From positions 1 through 24,820 of the forward strand of contig DASRJX010000264.1 of the NCBI GenBank assembly GCA_035649235.1: 24,820 bases of DNA, written 5' to 3'. The DNA is from DASRJX01 sp035649235. GTDB lineage: Bacteria; Acidobacteriota; Polarisedimenticolia; Gp22-AA2. The first letter of the stretch is position 1. Each line of letters opens with the position of its first letter. The notes beneath the pieces are model-generated. The model was given only the letters and a program-made list of their open reading frames with translations, did not search any database and was not told where the DNA came from. Shown here piece after piece: positions 6,676-15,235 of this stretch. Both the position numbers and the translations under genes were made by a program.

Positions 6676-9600
6676 TCAGCGTCTCGTTGCTGACGTCAGA
6701 TGTCCCTTCACTTCTTTAATGCGGGCGGAGACATCCCGGTAGTTCGAATCGACGCCGTAGACTTCGGTGTACATCCTGAGCGCCTGCTCGAATTCCCCGC
6801 GCTCCTTGTACACCTCGGCCATGTCGTAGCGCAGCCCCATCGCCTTCTGCTCGTCGAGGTCGGGCATGTCGAGCCCCCGCCGGTACCACTTCAGGGCGAG
6901 ATCGGGCATGCCCCGGTCCCGGAAGCAGAGTCCGAGAATGCCGCAGCACTCGATGGTCCGCGCCGGATCGCGCGCCGCGAACTGGAATTCGCCGATCGCC
7001 TCGTCCACCAGCCCCATCTCCTTGTAGGCGATGCCGAGGTTGTAGTGGGTGTCGTAGTCCTGCTCGTCGACCTGCTGCTCGACGCCCTTCCGGAACGCCG
7101 CGAGCACTTCGTCGAAGGAATGGCCAGGGCCTTCGAGCGAGTCGGGCGCCTGGGTGCCCGATCGTCCCTGTTCCTCGCCGAGGCTGGCATCGAGCTCCTT
7201 GGCGAGATCGAAGAACTCGCCTCCCTCGGCGGGATCGTGCCTCTCGACTTTGAAGACCGGACGGGCCTTGGTCCCCTTCGGGATCGGCGGCGCAGCCTTC
7301 TTCTGTGGCTCCTGGGCCACGGGCCTGCCGCCAAGCGCCTGCTCGACCTCGAAATCGAGGTTGGCCTCGGGCGCCGTCGCCGCTGCCTTCGCGGCGGCGT
7401 GTCCCGCGGGCTGCTCGAGCCCCCGGAGCCGCTCCGCCACCGCCTGGCTGCCAGGGTACTGCTTGCGAAGCTGGAACAACACCTGGCGCGCTTCCTCGGT
7501 GAGCCCCTGCTCCATGTAGAAGTCGACTTCCCCCAGCTTCTCGCTGTCTGGCTCGCGGGGCTTCGCTGTGGCGATCGGGGAGAGCGGCGTCGGGCCGTCG
7601 TCCCCGGCGGGCTCGTCGATCTCGAGCTGAGCCACCGGGACCGCGGTCGCTCGGGAGACTCCCCGGGGCGGCGCTTCTTCGGGAGTCTCCTCCTCCACTC
7701 GGTCGCGCCGTTGGAGGAGCGTGGAGCGCGCGGTCGTGACGGCGAAATCGGGGACGGGGGCGGCCGCGGGCACCTGCTCCGACGCCTCCTCCGGCATGTC
7801 GATTTCGATCTCCAGGCTGTCCGGATGGTGCACCGCCGGCGGCCTGGAGACGGGAGTGGGCGTCCTCTTGGGCTCCGCCTCCTTCTGGGGAGCCGGCCGG
7901 ATCTCGTGTGCCGGTGCGGCGGGCCGCGGGCTCTTGGGTGCCGGGGACTGGGGTGGTGCGGCCTTGGCCGGCACGGCAGGGACGCGCGCGGCCTTGGCGA
8001 CGCTCCCGGCCAGGGCGCCGCCCGAGTCGAGAGCCGCGGTGTAACGCTCGATCAGCGGGCTTCCTCCCGGACCGGCGATCCGGATCGCCTCGTTGACGAG
8101 CTCCCGGACCTCGCCGTCGAGGCCCGCCGCCTTCTTCAGATCGGCGAGCAGCAGGCATTCGCTGACCGCCTGCTCGATGTTCCCCTCTCCCGCGTGCACC
8201 TCGATGAGGCGCTCGTGCGCCGTCATCTCCTTCGGGTAGCGCTCTAGGATGGCCTGCAGCTGCTCGCGCGCCTTGGCGAGAAGCCCGTACTTGACGAACA
8301 CCTCCGCTTCCGTCAGGTGCTCGCTGATGAACTCCTCGTCGATTGGCTGGCCGTCGCCGTCCGCGGCCTGGATCTCCTGGATCCTGCTGACCGGCCCGTA
8401 GGCGTCCTCTTCGGGGAGATCGATGCTCTCCTCCTCCACGCCGCCCGCCCCGGCGACCGCGATCAGAGGCTCCTCCGCGACAGACTCGCTGGCCAGCCCG
8501 TCGTCTCCGAGCTCGAAGATCCCCTCGGTGCTCCCGGTCTCCTCCTCGGCTTGCGACGGCGAGACGGCCGACGGCACCTCGTCCTGGCCCGCATCGGACT
8601 CCGAATCTGCCGCCGGAGGCTGGAGCCGGGCCCTGAGCGCCATGACGCCCGCGTCGCCCGGACGGAGCGTCTCCAGCTTGTCGACCGCTTCCGAGGCCTT
8701 CTCGGGCTCGAGATCTTCGATCAGGAGCGGGACCAGCCGCAGCAGGGCCTCCGCTTCACCGTCCGCATCCGAGGACCGCCCGGCCACGGCGGCGCGGGAG
8801 GCCAGTGCCAGCCGATGCACTGGATGGCCCTGCAGGTAGGCGTCGAGCACCACGGCGGCGTCGGCGAAGCGGTCCTCCACCACGAACCTCTCGACGGACT
8901 TGTTCAGCCACTCGTAGGCTTCCGTGTCGCGTCCAGCCCCCGTGTGCCACCGCGCCACGACGGACATCGCCTCCGCGGTCAGATCCTGCTGCCGGATGCC
9001 CTCCAGGCTCTTGAAGACCGTCTCGGCCTCGGCCTTCCGGCCGGCGCGGCGATAGGACTCCGCCAGGACGACGACGGCGACTCCGTTCTTCGGCGCCGCC
9101 TTGGAGACTGCCTCGGCGAGAGGCGCCAGATCCTTGGGGGTCATCTCGACCTTCATAATCAGCGCCAGAAGCGCCGCCGGCAGCTCGGCGAACATGGGGT
9201 CGGCATGGATCGCCTTGCGCAGCGCCTGTACGCACTCGATGGCGGCTCCGCGATCGAGCGCGGAGCGCGCCGCCTGACAGAACTCCCGCGCCGCACCGTC
9301 GCCTTTCGGACTGCGGCCGAGGAGCTCGCCCAGGGTGCTGCGGACCTTGACGTTGTCCGGCTCGATTTCCAGGACCTTCTGGAGAATATCGGCGGCGGCC
9401 TTCTGCTGTCCCTTGCGGATCAGCTGATCCGCGATCAGCAGGTACTGGGCCTTGGCTTCGCTCGCCAGGCCCTGCTTCTGGTAAAGGGCCGCGAGCTGCT
9501 GCTGGCACTCCAGGTTCGTGCCGTCGAGCTTGGAGATCTTCTTGTACATCGCGATCGCCTTCAGGAAGAACCCGTCCTTGGCGTAGAACTCCGCGATGCG

Positions 9601-9792
9601 CAGGAAGAAGCGCAGGGCCTCCTGGTTTTTGCCGGCCCGCGTCAGCAGGTCCCCGAGCTTGTTGAGGACGTTCATGTCGCGGGGGTTGTCGTCCGCGAGC
9701 TTCTTGTACTCGGCCACCGCCTCGAGGAACTTGCCGGCCCGGACGTGCTTCTCCGCCGCCTGGATTGTCTTGGCGCGATCGAGAGCGGACAT
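6676..9792 (-). CDS. Large multi-TPR protein with low-complexity linkers
   Basis: A 1038-residue protein with no signal peptide or membrane segment, so probably a cytoplasmic scaffold or assembly factor; its function is unknown. Residues 1-145 carry TPR helices (HVRAGKFLEAVAEYKKLADD and successors), followed by helical repeats to about 390. An acidic linker spans roughly 392-480 and a short TPR-like module about 485-570. A Pro/Ala-rich linker lies at about 595-745, a second copy of the module at about 748-790, and a C-terminal TPR block at about 890-1030 starting HSFDEVLAAFRKGVEQQ. The layout resembles TPR proteins of Deltaproteobacteria and Acidobacteria, and is loosely FimV-like. It starts three bases after the rnhB stop, in the position where yraN often follows rnhB elsewhere, so it is probably translated from the ribosomal-block transcript. 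Confidence 0.85.
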   Translation of the reverse strand: MSALDRAKTIQAAEKHVRAGKFLEAVAEYKKLADDNPRDMNVLNKLGDLLTRAGKNQEALRFFLRIAEFYAKDGFFLKAIAMYKKISKLDGTNLECQQQLAALYQKQGLASEAKAQYLLIADQLIRKGQQKAAADILQKVLEIEPDNVKVRSTLGELLGRSPKGDGAAREFCQAARSALDRGAAIECVQALRKAIHADPMFAELPAALLALIMKVEMTPKDLAPLAEAVSKAAPKNGVAVVVLAESYRRAGRKAEAETVFKSLEGIRQQDLTAEAMSVVARWHTGAGRDTEAYEWLNKSVERFVVEDRFADAAVVLDAYLQGHPVHRLALASRAAVAGRSSDADGEAEALLRLVPLLIEDLEPEKASEAVDKLETLRPGDAGVMALRARLQPPAADSESDAGQDEVPSAVSPSQAEEETGSTEGIFELGDDGLASESVAEEPLIAVAGAGGVEEESIDLPEEDAYGPVSRIQEIQAADGDGQPIDEEFISEHLTEAEVFVKYGLLAKAREQLQAILERYPKEMTAHERLIEVHAGEGNIEQAVSECLLLADLKKAAGLDGEVRELVNEAIRIAGPGGSPLIERYTAALDSGGALAGSVAKAARVPAVPAKAAPPQSPAPKSPRPAAPAHEIRPAPQKEAEPKRTPTPVSRPPAVHHPDSLEIEIDMPEEASEQVPAAAPVPDFAVTTARSTLLQRRDRVEEETPEEAPPRGVSRATAVPVAQLEIDEPAGDDGPTPLSPIATAKPREPDSEKLGEVDFYMEQGLTEEARQVLFQLRKQYPGSQAVAERLRGLEQPAGHAAAKAAATAPEANLDFEVEQALGGRPVAQEPQKKAAPPIPKGTKARPVFKVERHDPAEGGEFFDLAKELDASLGEEQGRSGTQAPDSLEGPGHSFDEVLAAFRKGVEQQVDEQDYDTHYNLGIAYKEMGLVDEAIGEFQFAARDPARTIECCGILGLCFRDRGMPDLALKWYRRGLDMPDLDEQKAMGLRYDMAEVYKERGEFEQALRMYTEVYGVDSNYRDVSARIKEVKGHLTSATRR

Positions 9793-9795
9793 CGA

Positions 9796-10446
9796 TCACC
9801 CGCTCCGCGGGGCGGCCGCGGCGACGGCCGGCCGGGAGTGCGGAGGAACGCCGCGGAAGGTGACGCGATGCAGCGGCGTGGAGCCGAGTCGGCGCAGCGC
9901 GACGAGGTGACCTTCGGTGCCGTAGCCCATGTGGGACCCGAAGCCGTAGCCCGGGTAGAGATCGTGGAACGAGCGCATCAGCGCGTCGCGGTGCACCTTG
10001 GCGAGGATGGAGGCCGCGGCGATCGAGGCGACGAGCCGGTCGCCGTGCACGACGCCCTCCTGCGGGAGATCCACGCCGGGGATGTGGAGCGCGTCGACCA
10101 GCAGGTAGTCCGGACTCACAGCGAGGGCCTCGACGGCGCGTCGCATCGCCAGGAGCGTGGCGCGCAGGATGTTCATGGAGTCGACCTCGCCCGCATCAGC
10201 GGCGCCGATGCCGGCCGCGACGGCCCGCTCCTCGATGCGCGCCGCCAGCCGCTCGCGCTCGCCGCGCGACAGGAGCTTCGAATCCCGGAGCCCGCGCACC
10301 GGCCGATCGGGATCGAGGATGACGGCGGCAGCCACCACCGGCCCGGCCAGCGAGCCCCGGCCCACCTCGTCCACGCCAGCGATGCGGCAGGCGCCGCGGG
10401 CGCCGAGCTCGCGCTCGCGGACTCGTCCGGCCGCGCGTCCTCGCAT
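9796..10446 (-). CDS. rnhB: Ribonuclease HII
   Basis: It cleaves the RNA strand of RNA-DNA hybrids and starts removal of misincorporated ribonucleotides. The 216 residues match the family. The catalytic acidic residues are all present: Asp26 and Glu27 in GVDEVGRGSLAGP, Asp118 in LLVDALHIPG and Asp136 in VVHGDR. The ATG at 10446 lies 6 bases after the rplS stop, with a GAGG-containing ribosome site that overlaps that stop region. The order trmD-rplS-rnhB is common across bacteria. Confidence 0.96.
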   Translation of the reverse strand: MRGRAAGRVRERELGARGACRIAGVDEVGRGSLAGPVVAAAVILDPDRPVRGLRDSKLLSRGERERLAARIEERAVAAGIGAADAGEVDSMNILRATLLAMRRAVEALAVSPDYLLVDALHIPGVDLPQEGVVHGDRLVASIAAASILAKVHRDALMRSFHDLYPGYGFGSHMGYGTEGHLVALRRLGSTPLHRVTFRGVPPHSRPAVAAAAPRSG

Positions 10447-10452
10447 GAGCCG

Positions 10453-10800
10453 CTAGCCCTCGCTGCGCTCCTCGATGCGGGCGGCCTTGCCGCGGCGGCG
10501 CCTCAGGTAGTAGAGCTTGGCCCGGCGGACCCGGCCGCGCCTCACGACCTCGATCTTGCCGATGACCGGCGAGTAGAGCGGGAAGATGCGCTCCACGCCG
10601 ACGCCGTCCGAGACCTTGCGGACCGTGAACGTGCTGCCGATGCCGCCGCCCTTCATGGCGATGACCAGCCCGCTGAAGACCTGGATGCGGTCCTTCTCCC
10701 CCTCCCGCACCTTGACGTGGACCTTGACCGAATCCCCCACCTCGAACGCGGGCGGCCGCGTCTTCATCTCCCGTTCTTCGATCATCTTCACGACGTCCAT
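10453..10800 (-). CDS. rplS: 50S ribosomal protein L19
   Basis: This 115-residue protein sits at the interface of the two ribosomal subunits. It has the family's hallmark segments: PAFEVGDSVKVHVKVREGEK near the start, RIQVFSGLVIAMKGGG, and FPLYSPVIGKIEVVRRGRVR. The tail LYYLRRRRGKAARIEE is typical. An AGGGAG ribosome site precedes the ATG at 10800. It follows trmD after 22 bases, in the classical rpsP-rimM-trmD-rplS order. Confidence 0.98.
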   Translation of the reverse strand: MDVVKMIEEREMKTRPPAFEVGDSVKVHVKVREGEKDRIQVFSGLVIAMKGGGIGSTFTVRKVSDGVGVERIFPLYSPVIGKIEVVRRGRVRRAKLYYLRRRRGKAARIEERSEG

Positions 10801-10822
10801 GGCTCCCTCTCCCTTCGACTCG

Positions 10823-11539
10823 TCAGTGATTCGCTGCGGAATCGTCCCGCCCCGGCCGCCGTGCGATCAGGTCCGGACGCTGCTTCGTCGTACGCTTCAA
10901 CGCTTCCTCGCGCCTCCACGCCGCTATCTGCCCGTGGTCGCCGGAGAGCAGGACCTCGGGCACCTTCCAGCCGCGGAAGTCGGCCGGACGCGTGTAGTGC
11001 GGATGATCGAACAGGCCCTCCTGGAAGGAGTCCTTGCTGGCCGCCTCGTCGTCTCCCAGGGCCCCGGGCAGGAGCCTCGCGACCGAGTCGACGACCACGA
11101 GCGCCGGGATCTCGCCGCCGGTCAGCACGTAGTCTCCGATCGAGATCGACTCGTCCGCCAGGTGCTCGCGCACCCTCTCGTCCACGCCCTCGTAGCGGCC
11201 GCACAGCAGGATCAGCCGGTCGTATCCGGACAGGCGCTCGGCCATCTCCTGGTCGTAGGTCGCGCCCTGCGGGCAGAACAAGATGGTGCGGGAGCGGGCG
11301 GCGGGATGCCGCTTCTGGATCGCCTCCACCGCGGCGAACAGCGGCGCTGGCATCAGCACCATCCCTCCGCCGCCGCCGAACGGGGTGTCGTCCACCTTGT
11401 GGTGGCGGTCGGTCGCGTACTCCCTCAGATCGTGCACCCGCACCGTGATGATCCCGCTCTCCCGCGCGCGGCGCAGGATGCTGTGCGCGAGCGGCCCCTC
11501 GAGCATCGGAGGGAAGGCGGTGACGACGTCGAATTTCAT
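10823..11539 (-). CDS. trmD: tRNA (guanine-37-N1)-methyltransferase
   Basis: It methylates G37 next to the anticodon using S-adenosylmethionine, which prevents frameshifting. The 238-residue protein starts MKFDVVTAFP. The trefoil-knot cofactor site is seen as LLCGRYEGVDERV (about 111-123) and GDYVLTGGEIPALV (135-148). The glycine-rich DDTPFGGGGGM (50-60) and HYTRP segments are also family marks. The frame is open further upstream, but the ATG at 11539 gives the correct N-terminus and has GGAG seven bases upstream. It shares one base with the rimM stop (TGATG), suggesting translational coupling. Confidence 0.97.
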   Translation of the reverse strand: MKFDVVTAFPPMLEGPLAHSILRRARESGIITVRVHDLREYATDRHHKVDDTPFGGGGGMVLMPAPLFAAVEAIQKRHPAARSRTILFCPQGATYDQEMAERLSGYDRLILLCGRYEGVDERVREHLADESISIGDYVLTGGEIPALVVVDSVARLLPGALGDDEAASKDSFQEGLFDHPHYTRPADFRGWKVPEVLLSGDHGQIAAWRREEALKRTTKQRPDLIARRPGRDDSAANH

Positions 11540-12138
11540 CAGAGCTCCAGTAAGCCCTCGGGCGGGTCGATGGTGATGCACCCGCTGGCCTTGTCGATCT
11601 CGGTGCAGATCGAGCGCGCCGCGGGGACCAGAACGTCCTTCCGCCCCCGCAGGCCGTCGTCGACGCGACCGACCACCAGGAGCGGCGCTCCTCCGGTGGC
11701 GACGACGCTCCGCACCGTCCCGACCTCCAGCCCGGCTCGGGTGCGGACCCGCATTCCGACCAGTTCGAAAATATAGTGGGCCCCCTCGGGGAGATCAACC
11801 AACCCCTTGCAGGGCATCAAGATATCCAGTCCCTCATAGGCGGTCGCGGCAGCGGCGGAATCGACACCCCGGGCCTTCAGGACGACCTTGCGGCCGTAAA
11901 TCGTGTAGGCCTCGATCTCCAGACGACTTACGGGCCCGCCCGGCCGCCCCACGAGCACCGACTCCCTGCCCTGGAACTGGTCGATCCCCCCGGGCACGAG
12001 GCTGGCCGTCAGGCGCCCCCCCGCCCCACGCAGCCTCAGGCCGGTCGCCACCGGGACGAGGGTCCCGTCCTCCCCCTCCCCCGCCTGCGGCGTCCGGCCG
12101 GAGCTACTCGAGGATTTCAAGATCGTAAGTCCGCCCAT
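11539..12138 (-). CDS. rimM: Ribosome maturation factor RimM
   Basis: RimM assists 30S head assembly by binding S19 and 16S rRNA. The C-terminal PRC-barrel part is clear: LPEGAHYIFELVGMRVRT, the GTVRSVVATGGAPLLVV strand pair and the terminal DPPEGLLEL. The N-terminal domain begins LVPVATGLRLRGAGG and is divergent, because the usual GxxxxxHGxxGE pattern is degraded (Arg for His). The start is unclear. ATG 12138 would overlap khpA by 35 bases, TTG 12120 by 17, and a further in-frame ATG lies at 12156. A GTG at 12051 would remove the first conserved strand. A long purine tract (GGGGGAGGGGGAGGA) lies just inside the chosen frame and may be a ribosome site for a start I cannot identify. Confidence 0.88.
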   Translation of the reverse strand: MGGLTILKSSSSSGRTPQAGEGEDGTLVPVATGLRLRGAGGRLTASLVPGGIDQFQGRESVLVGRPGGPVSRLEIEAYTIYGRKVVLKARGVDSAAAATAYEGLDILMPCKGLVDLPEGAHYIFELVGMRVRTRAGLEVGTVRSVVATGGAPLLVVGRVDDGLRGRKDVLVPAARSICTEIDKASGCITIDPPEGLLEL

Positions 12139-12364
12139 GCTTGTCGCCCGCGGCATCGAGGAGCGTCCGCAGCGCCTCGACCGTCCGCCCCTGGCGTCCG
12201 ATCACGCGCCCCACCTCCTCCGGCGCCACCGAAACCTCGAGGACGTCGACGTCCTCCTCCTCGACCAGACGGACCTCGACCCGATCCGGCCGATCGACAA
12301 GGTCGCGCGCCAGTCCCTCGGCCCAGGCCCGCACGTCGGGCCCGGCGCCCCGCTCCGCGCTCAC
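12104..12364 (-). CDS. khpA: KH-domain RNA-binding protein KhpA
   Basis: A small 86-residue protein with one type II KH domain. The RNA-binding GxxG loop is seen in VGRVIGRQGRTVEALRTLL (about 51-69). KhpA proteins, usually with KhpB, bind RNA broadly and affect cell division and elongation in Firmicutes; here only the family is certain. The gene sits between rpsP and rimM, its standard place. It starts with GTG and overlaps the rpsP stop by four bases (GTGA), so translation is probably coupled. Confidence 0.95.
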   Translation of the reverse strand: MSAERGAGPDVRAWAEGLARDLVDRPDRVEVRLVEEEDVDVLEVSVAPEEVGRVIGRQGRTVEALRTLLDAAGDKHGRTYDLEILE

Positions 12365-12606
12365 GCCTGCAGCGCGCGCGCCCTAACGATCAGCGAGCGC
12401 ACTGTGTCCGAGGCGTGCGCCCCACGGCGCAGCCACTCATCGGCTTTCGCCAGGTCGACGCGCACCACCTCGGGCTTCCTGGTCGGGTCGTAAACGCCGA
12501 TCTCAGCCGCCACGCGCGAGCGCGGTGTACGCTGCGATTCCGAAACGACGATCCTGTAGAAGGGCCGGTTCTTCGACCCCGCACGATGCAACCTGATGGC
12601 CAGCAC
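12361..12606 (-). CDS. rpsP: 30S ribosomal protein S16
   Basis: An 81-residue protein of the 30S body needed for assembly. The N-terminus MLAIRLHRAGSKNRPFYRIV and the motif IGVYDPTRKP are diagnostic. The start is GTG, set by a full-strength Shine-Dalgarno just upstream. It lies 27 bases after ffh and four bases over khpA. Confidence 0.98.
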   Translation of the reverse strand: MLAIRLHRAGSKNRPFYRIVVSESQRTPRSRVAAEIGVYDPTRKPEVVRVDLAKADEWLRRGAHASDTVRSLIVRARALQA

Positions 12607-12610
12607 GGAC

Positions 12611-12619
12611 TCACCTCCT
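12611..12619 (-). promoter_or_regulatory. Strong Shine-Dalgarno of rpsP
   Basis: AGGAGGTGA on the minus strand, a nine-base match to the anti-Shine-Dalgarno, ends four bases before the GTG at 12606. It fixes the GTG as the rpsP start. It is the best ribosome site I noticed in the window, consistent with high S16 output compared with the upstream ffh. Confidence 0.8.
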
Positions 12620-12633
12620 GCGCCTCTATGGCG

Positions 12634-13977
12634 CTAGCGTGGAAACGAACGTCCCGCTCCAAGCAGGCTCTTGAGGTTCGGCCTCCGCCCGCCCGCCTGG
12701 AGCGACTTCATCATCCTTTTCATCTGCTTGAACTGCTTCACCAGCCGGTTCACCTCGCTCACCGAAGTTCCCGAGCCGCGCGCGATCCGCAGCCGCCGGC
12801 CGCCGTCGAGGACCGCCGGCTGGCGGCGCTCGAGGGACGTCATGGATCCGATGATGGCGCGCGTGCGCTTGAGCGCCGCCTCGTCGATCTCCGCTCCCGG
12901 CGGGGCCGCTCCGCCCGGCAGCAGGCCCAGGACCTGCCGCAGGGATCCCATCTTCCCCATGCGCTCGATCTGCTCGGCCAGGTCCTCGAAGGTGAACTCG
13001 TTGCGTCGCAGCCGGCGCGCCGTCTCGGCCGCATCCACCGCGGAGACGGCCGCCTCGGCCTTCTCGATGAGGGTCAGGACGTCCCCCATCCCGAGCAGGC
13101 GCGATACCAGGCGGTCGGGCTGGAAGGGCTCCAGATCCTCGAGATGCTCGCCAGTCCCCAGGAACTTGATCGGAACGCCGGTCACGTGGCGGAGCGACAG
13201 GGCCGCTCCCCCGCGCGCGTCCCCATCGGCCTTGCTCAGGATGACGCCGGTCAGGGTCAGCCGGCCGTGGAACGCGGCGGCGGACCGGACGGCGTCCTGA
13301 CCGGTCATCGCGTCCGCAACGTAGAGCACCTCGGTCGGCCGGCTCTGCTCCTTGAGCGCGGCCAGCTCCCGCATGAGCTCCTCGTCGATGTGCAGCCGGC
13401 CCGCGGTGTCGAGGATGACCGGACTGCGGCCGGTCCGGCGCGCCTCGCGCAGCGCCTCGCCGCAGGCGGAAGCGGCATCGCCGCCCGGGACCGCGGCGAC
13501 GACGGGGATCTCGATCTGCCGGCCCAGGACCTGGAGCTGCTCCACGGCCGCAGGCCGCCGCACGTCCGCCGCGACCAGAAGGGGTGATCGTCCGCGCTCC
13601 TTCAGGAACCGGGCCAGCTTGCCAGTCGTCGTCGTCTTTCCGGACCCCTGCAGCCCCGCCATCAGGATGATCGTGGGTGGCGTCGCGGCCTCTTTCAGCC
13701 GCGCCTCCGGACCCTGCTCCAGGATGGCCACCAGCTCGTCCTTCAGGAGCTTCACGACCTGCTGGCCCGGGGTGAGCGACCGGAGGATCTCCTCGGCGCC
13801 CGCCTTGGCCCGCACCCGCTCGATCAGATCCTTGACCACGTTGAGGTGGACGTCGGCCTCCAGGAGAGCCATCCGGATCTCGCGCAGCCCCTCGCGGATC
13901 TCCGTCTCCGTCAGGTGACCACGCCCGCGCAGGGCGCGGAACACCGTCTGCAGTCGCTCGCTCAGCGTCTCGAACAC
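12634..13977 (-). CDS. ffh: Signal recognition particle protein Ffh (SRP54)
   Basis: The GTPase that binds 4.5S RNA and the signal sequences of nascent inner-membrane proteins and hands them to FtsY. In 447 residues the N domain is about 1-95. The G domain has the P-loop GLQGSGKTT at 108-116, then DTAGRLHID and SKADGDARGG. The methionine-rich M domain ends with RIARGSGTSVSEVNRLVKQF and KQMKRMMKSL, the RNA-binding helix-turn-helix. The start is GTG at 13977 with no strong ribosome site, 22 bases after ribBA. Its receptor gene ftsY lies upstream in the same run of genes. Confidence 0.97.
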   Translation of the reverse strand: MFETLSERLQTVFRALRGRGHLTETEIREGLREIRMALLEADVHLNVVKDLIERVRAKAGAEEILRSLTPGQQVVKLLKDELVAILEQGPEARLKEAATPPTIILMAGLQGSGKTTTTGKLARFLKERGRSPLLVAADVRRPAAVEQLQVLGRQIEIPVVAAVPGGDAASACGEALREARRTGRSPVILDTAGRLHIDEELMRELAALKEQSRPTEVLYVADAMTGQDAVRSAAAFHGRLTLTGVILSKADGDARGGAALSLRHVTGVPIKFLGTGEHLEDLEPFQPDRLVSRLLGMGDVLTLIEKAEAAVSAVDAAETARRLRRNEFTFEDLAEQIERMGKMGSLRQVLGLLPGGAAPPGAEIDEAALKRTRAIIGSMTSLERRQPAVLDGGRRLRIARGSGTSVSEVNRLVKQFKQMKRMMKSLQAGGRRPNLKSLLGAGRSFPR

Positions 13978-13999
13978 GGCGATTCCGGGACCACGGCCG

Positions 14000-15235
14000 T
14001 CACACGAGTGACAGCAGGTGCCCCATCTTCTCCTTTTTGGTCTTCAGGTACTTGCGCGACAAATCGGTGGGCGCCACCTCGAGCGGCACGCGCTCCACGA
14101 TCTCCAGGCCGTAGCCGGACAGGGCCGAGAACTTGCCGGGGTTGTTGGTCAGGACGCGGATGCGCGTGCACCCCAGGTCGCGGAGGATCTGCGAGCCGAT
14201 GCCGTAGTCCCGGTGATCCGCCTTGAAGCCGAGCTTGTGGTTGGCCTCCACCGTGTCCCGGCCAGCCTCCTGCAGCTCGTACGCCCGCAGCTTGTTGATC
14301 AACCCGATGCCGCGCCCCTCCTGCCGCAGGTAGACGATGACTCCCTTCCCCTCGGCCGCGATGATCTCCATGGCGCGGTGCAGCTGCGGGCCGCAGTCGC
14401 AGCGCAGCGAGCCGAACACGTCGCCGGTGATGCACTCCGAGTGGACGCGGACCAGGACGCGGTCGCGCGGATCGATCTCCCCCAGGACGAGCGCCAGGTG
14501 CGTCTTGCGCTCGATGTCGCTCCTGTAGGCGACCAGCCGGAAGCGCCCGAACCGGGTCGGCAGGCCGGGCTGCGCGACGCGCCGCACCAGGCTCTCGTTC
14601 CGCATCCTGTGGCTGATGAGGTCGGCGATGGTAATCATCCGGATGCGGTGTCGGCGGGAGAAGACGGCGAGATCCCCCTGACGCGCCATCGTGCCGTCCT
14701 CGTTCATGATTTCGCAGATGACGCCGGCCGGGTACAGGCCGGCCATCCGGGCCAGGTCAACCGCGGCCTCCGTCTGTCCGGCCCTCCTCAGGACGCCCCC
14801 GTCCTGGGCCCGCAGCGGGAACATGTGGCCCGGGCGCGTCAGATCGGACGGGCGCGTCGCCTCGTCGATGGCGACCTGGATGGTGCGGGCCCGATCGGCG
14901 GCGCTGATCCCGGTCGACACCTGCTCTCTCGCCTCGATGGAGACGCAGAACGCGGTGTTGTAGGGGGAGGTGTTCTTCTGCACCATGAGCGGGATCCGGA
15001 GCTCCTTGAGGCGCTCGCGCGTCATCGGCATGCAGATGAGGCCCCGTCCGTGCCGCGCCATGAAGTTGATCGCCTGGGGCGTCACCTTCTCCGCCGCGAT
15101 CGTGAGGTCGCCTTCGTTCTCGCGGTCCTCGTCGTCCACGACGATGACGAACCGTCCCGCCGCGATGTCGGCGACAGCCGCCTCGACGTCCGAGAGGCGG
15201 GACGGATTCGAGGTCGGGCGCATCCGGCGGCTCAC
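14000..15235 (-). CDS. ribBA: Bifunctional RibBA: 3,4-dihydroxy-2-butanone-4-phosphate synthase / GTP cyclohydrolase II
   Basis: The fusion supplies both riboflavin precursors: dihydroxybutanone phosphate from ribulose-5-phosphate, and the pyrimidine from GTP. Residues 1-210 are the RibB half, with DDEDRENEGD (34-43) and RPGHMFPLRA. Residues 211-411 are RibA, with zinc ligands Cys268, Cys279 and Cys281 (CITGDVFGSLRCDC), RQEGRGIGL (304-312) and DYGIGSQILRDLG. One oddity is that the RibB motif usually written GHTEA is GQTEA here (Gln154), replacing a histidine that binds the metal in characterised RibB enzymes. The GTG start overlaps the ribE stop by four bases. No FMN riboswitch precedes the block. 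Confidence 0.96.
   Translation of the reverse strand: MSRRMRPTSNPSRLSDVEAAVADIAAGRFVIVVDDEDRENEGDLTIAAEKVTPQAINFMARHGRGLICMPMTRERLKELRIPLMVQKNTSPYNTAFCVSIEAREQVSTGISAADRARTIQVAIDEATRPSDLTRPGHMFPLRAQDGGVLRRAGQTEAAVDLARMAGLYPAGVICEIMNEDGTMARQGDLAVFSRRHRIRMITIADLISHRMRNESLVRRVAQPGLPTRFGRFRLVAYRSDIERKTHLALVLGEIDPRDRVLVRVHSECITGDVFGSLRCDCGPQLHRAMEIIAAEGKGVIVYLRQEGRGIGLINKLRAYELQEAGRDTVEANHKLGFKADHRDYGIGSQILRDLGCTRIRVLTNNPGKFSALSGYGLEIVERVPLEVAPTDLSRKYLKTKKEKMGHLLSLV

Noticed and set aside
6235..6693. Plus-strand 152-codon frame across the gap region
   Set aside because: No domain, composition switches along its length, and it overlaps the end of the large TPR gene. The RNA-like symmetry explains the segment better.
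8317..11448. Plus-strand open frame of more than 1000 codons
   Set aside because: It crosses four certain minus-strand genes (TPR protein, rnhB, rplS, trmD) and has low-complexity Arg/Leu-rich content with no domain.
11776..13587. Plus-strand 603-codon frame over rimM, khpA, rpsP and ffh
   Set aside because: It is antisense to conserved ribosomal and SRP genes and shows no protein-family features.
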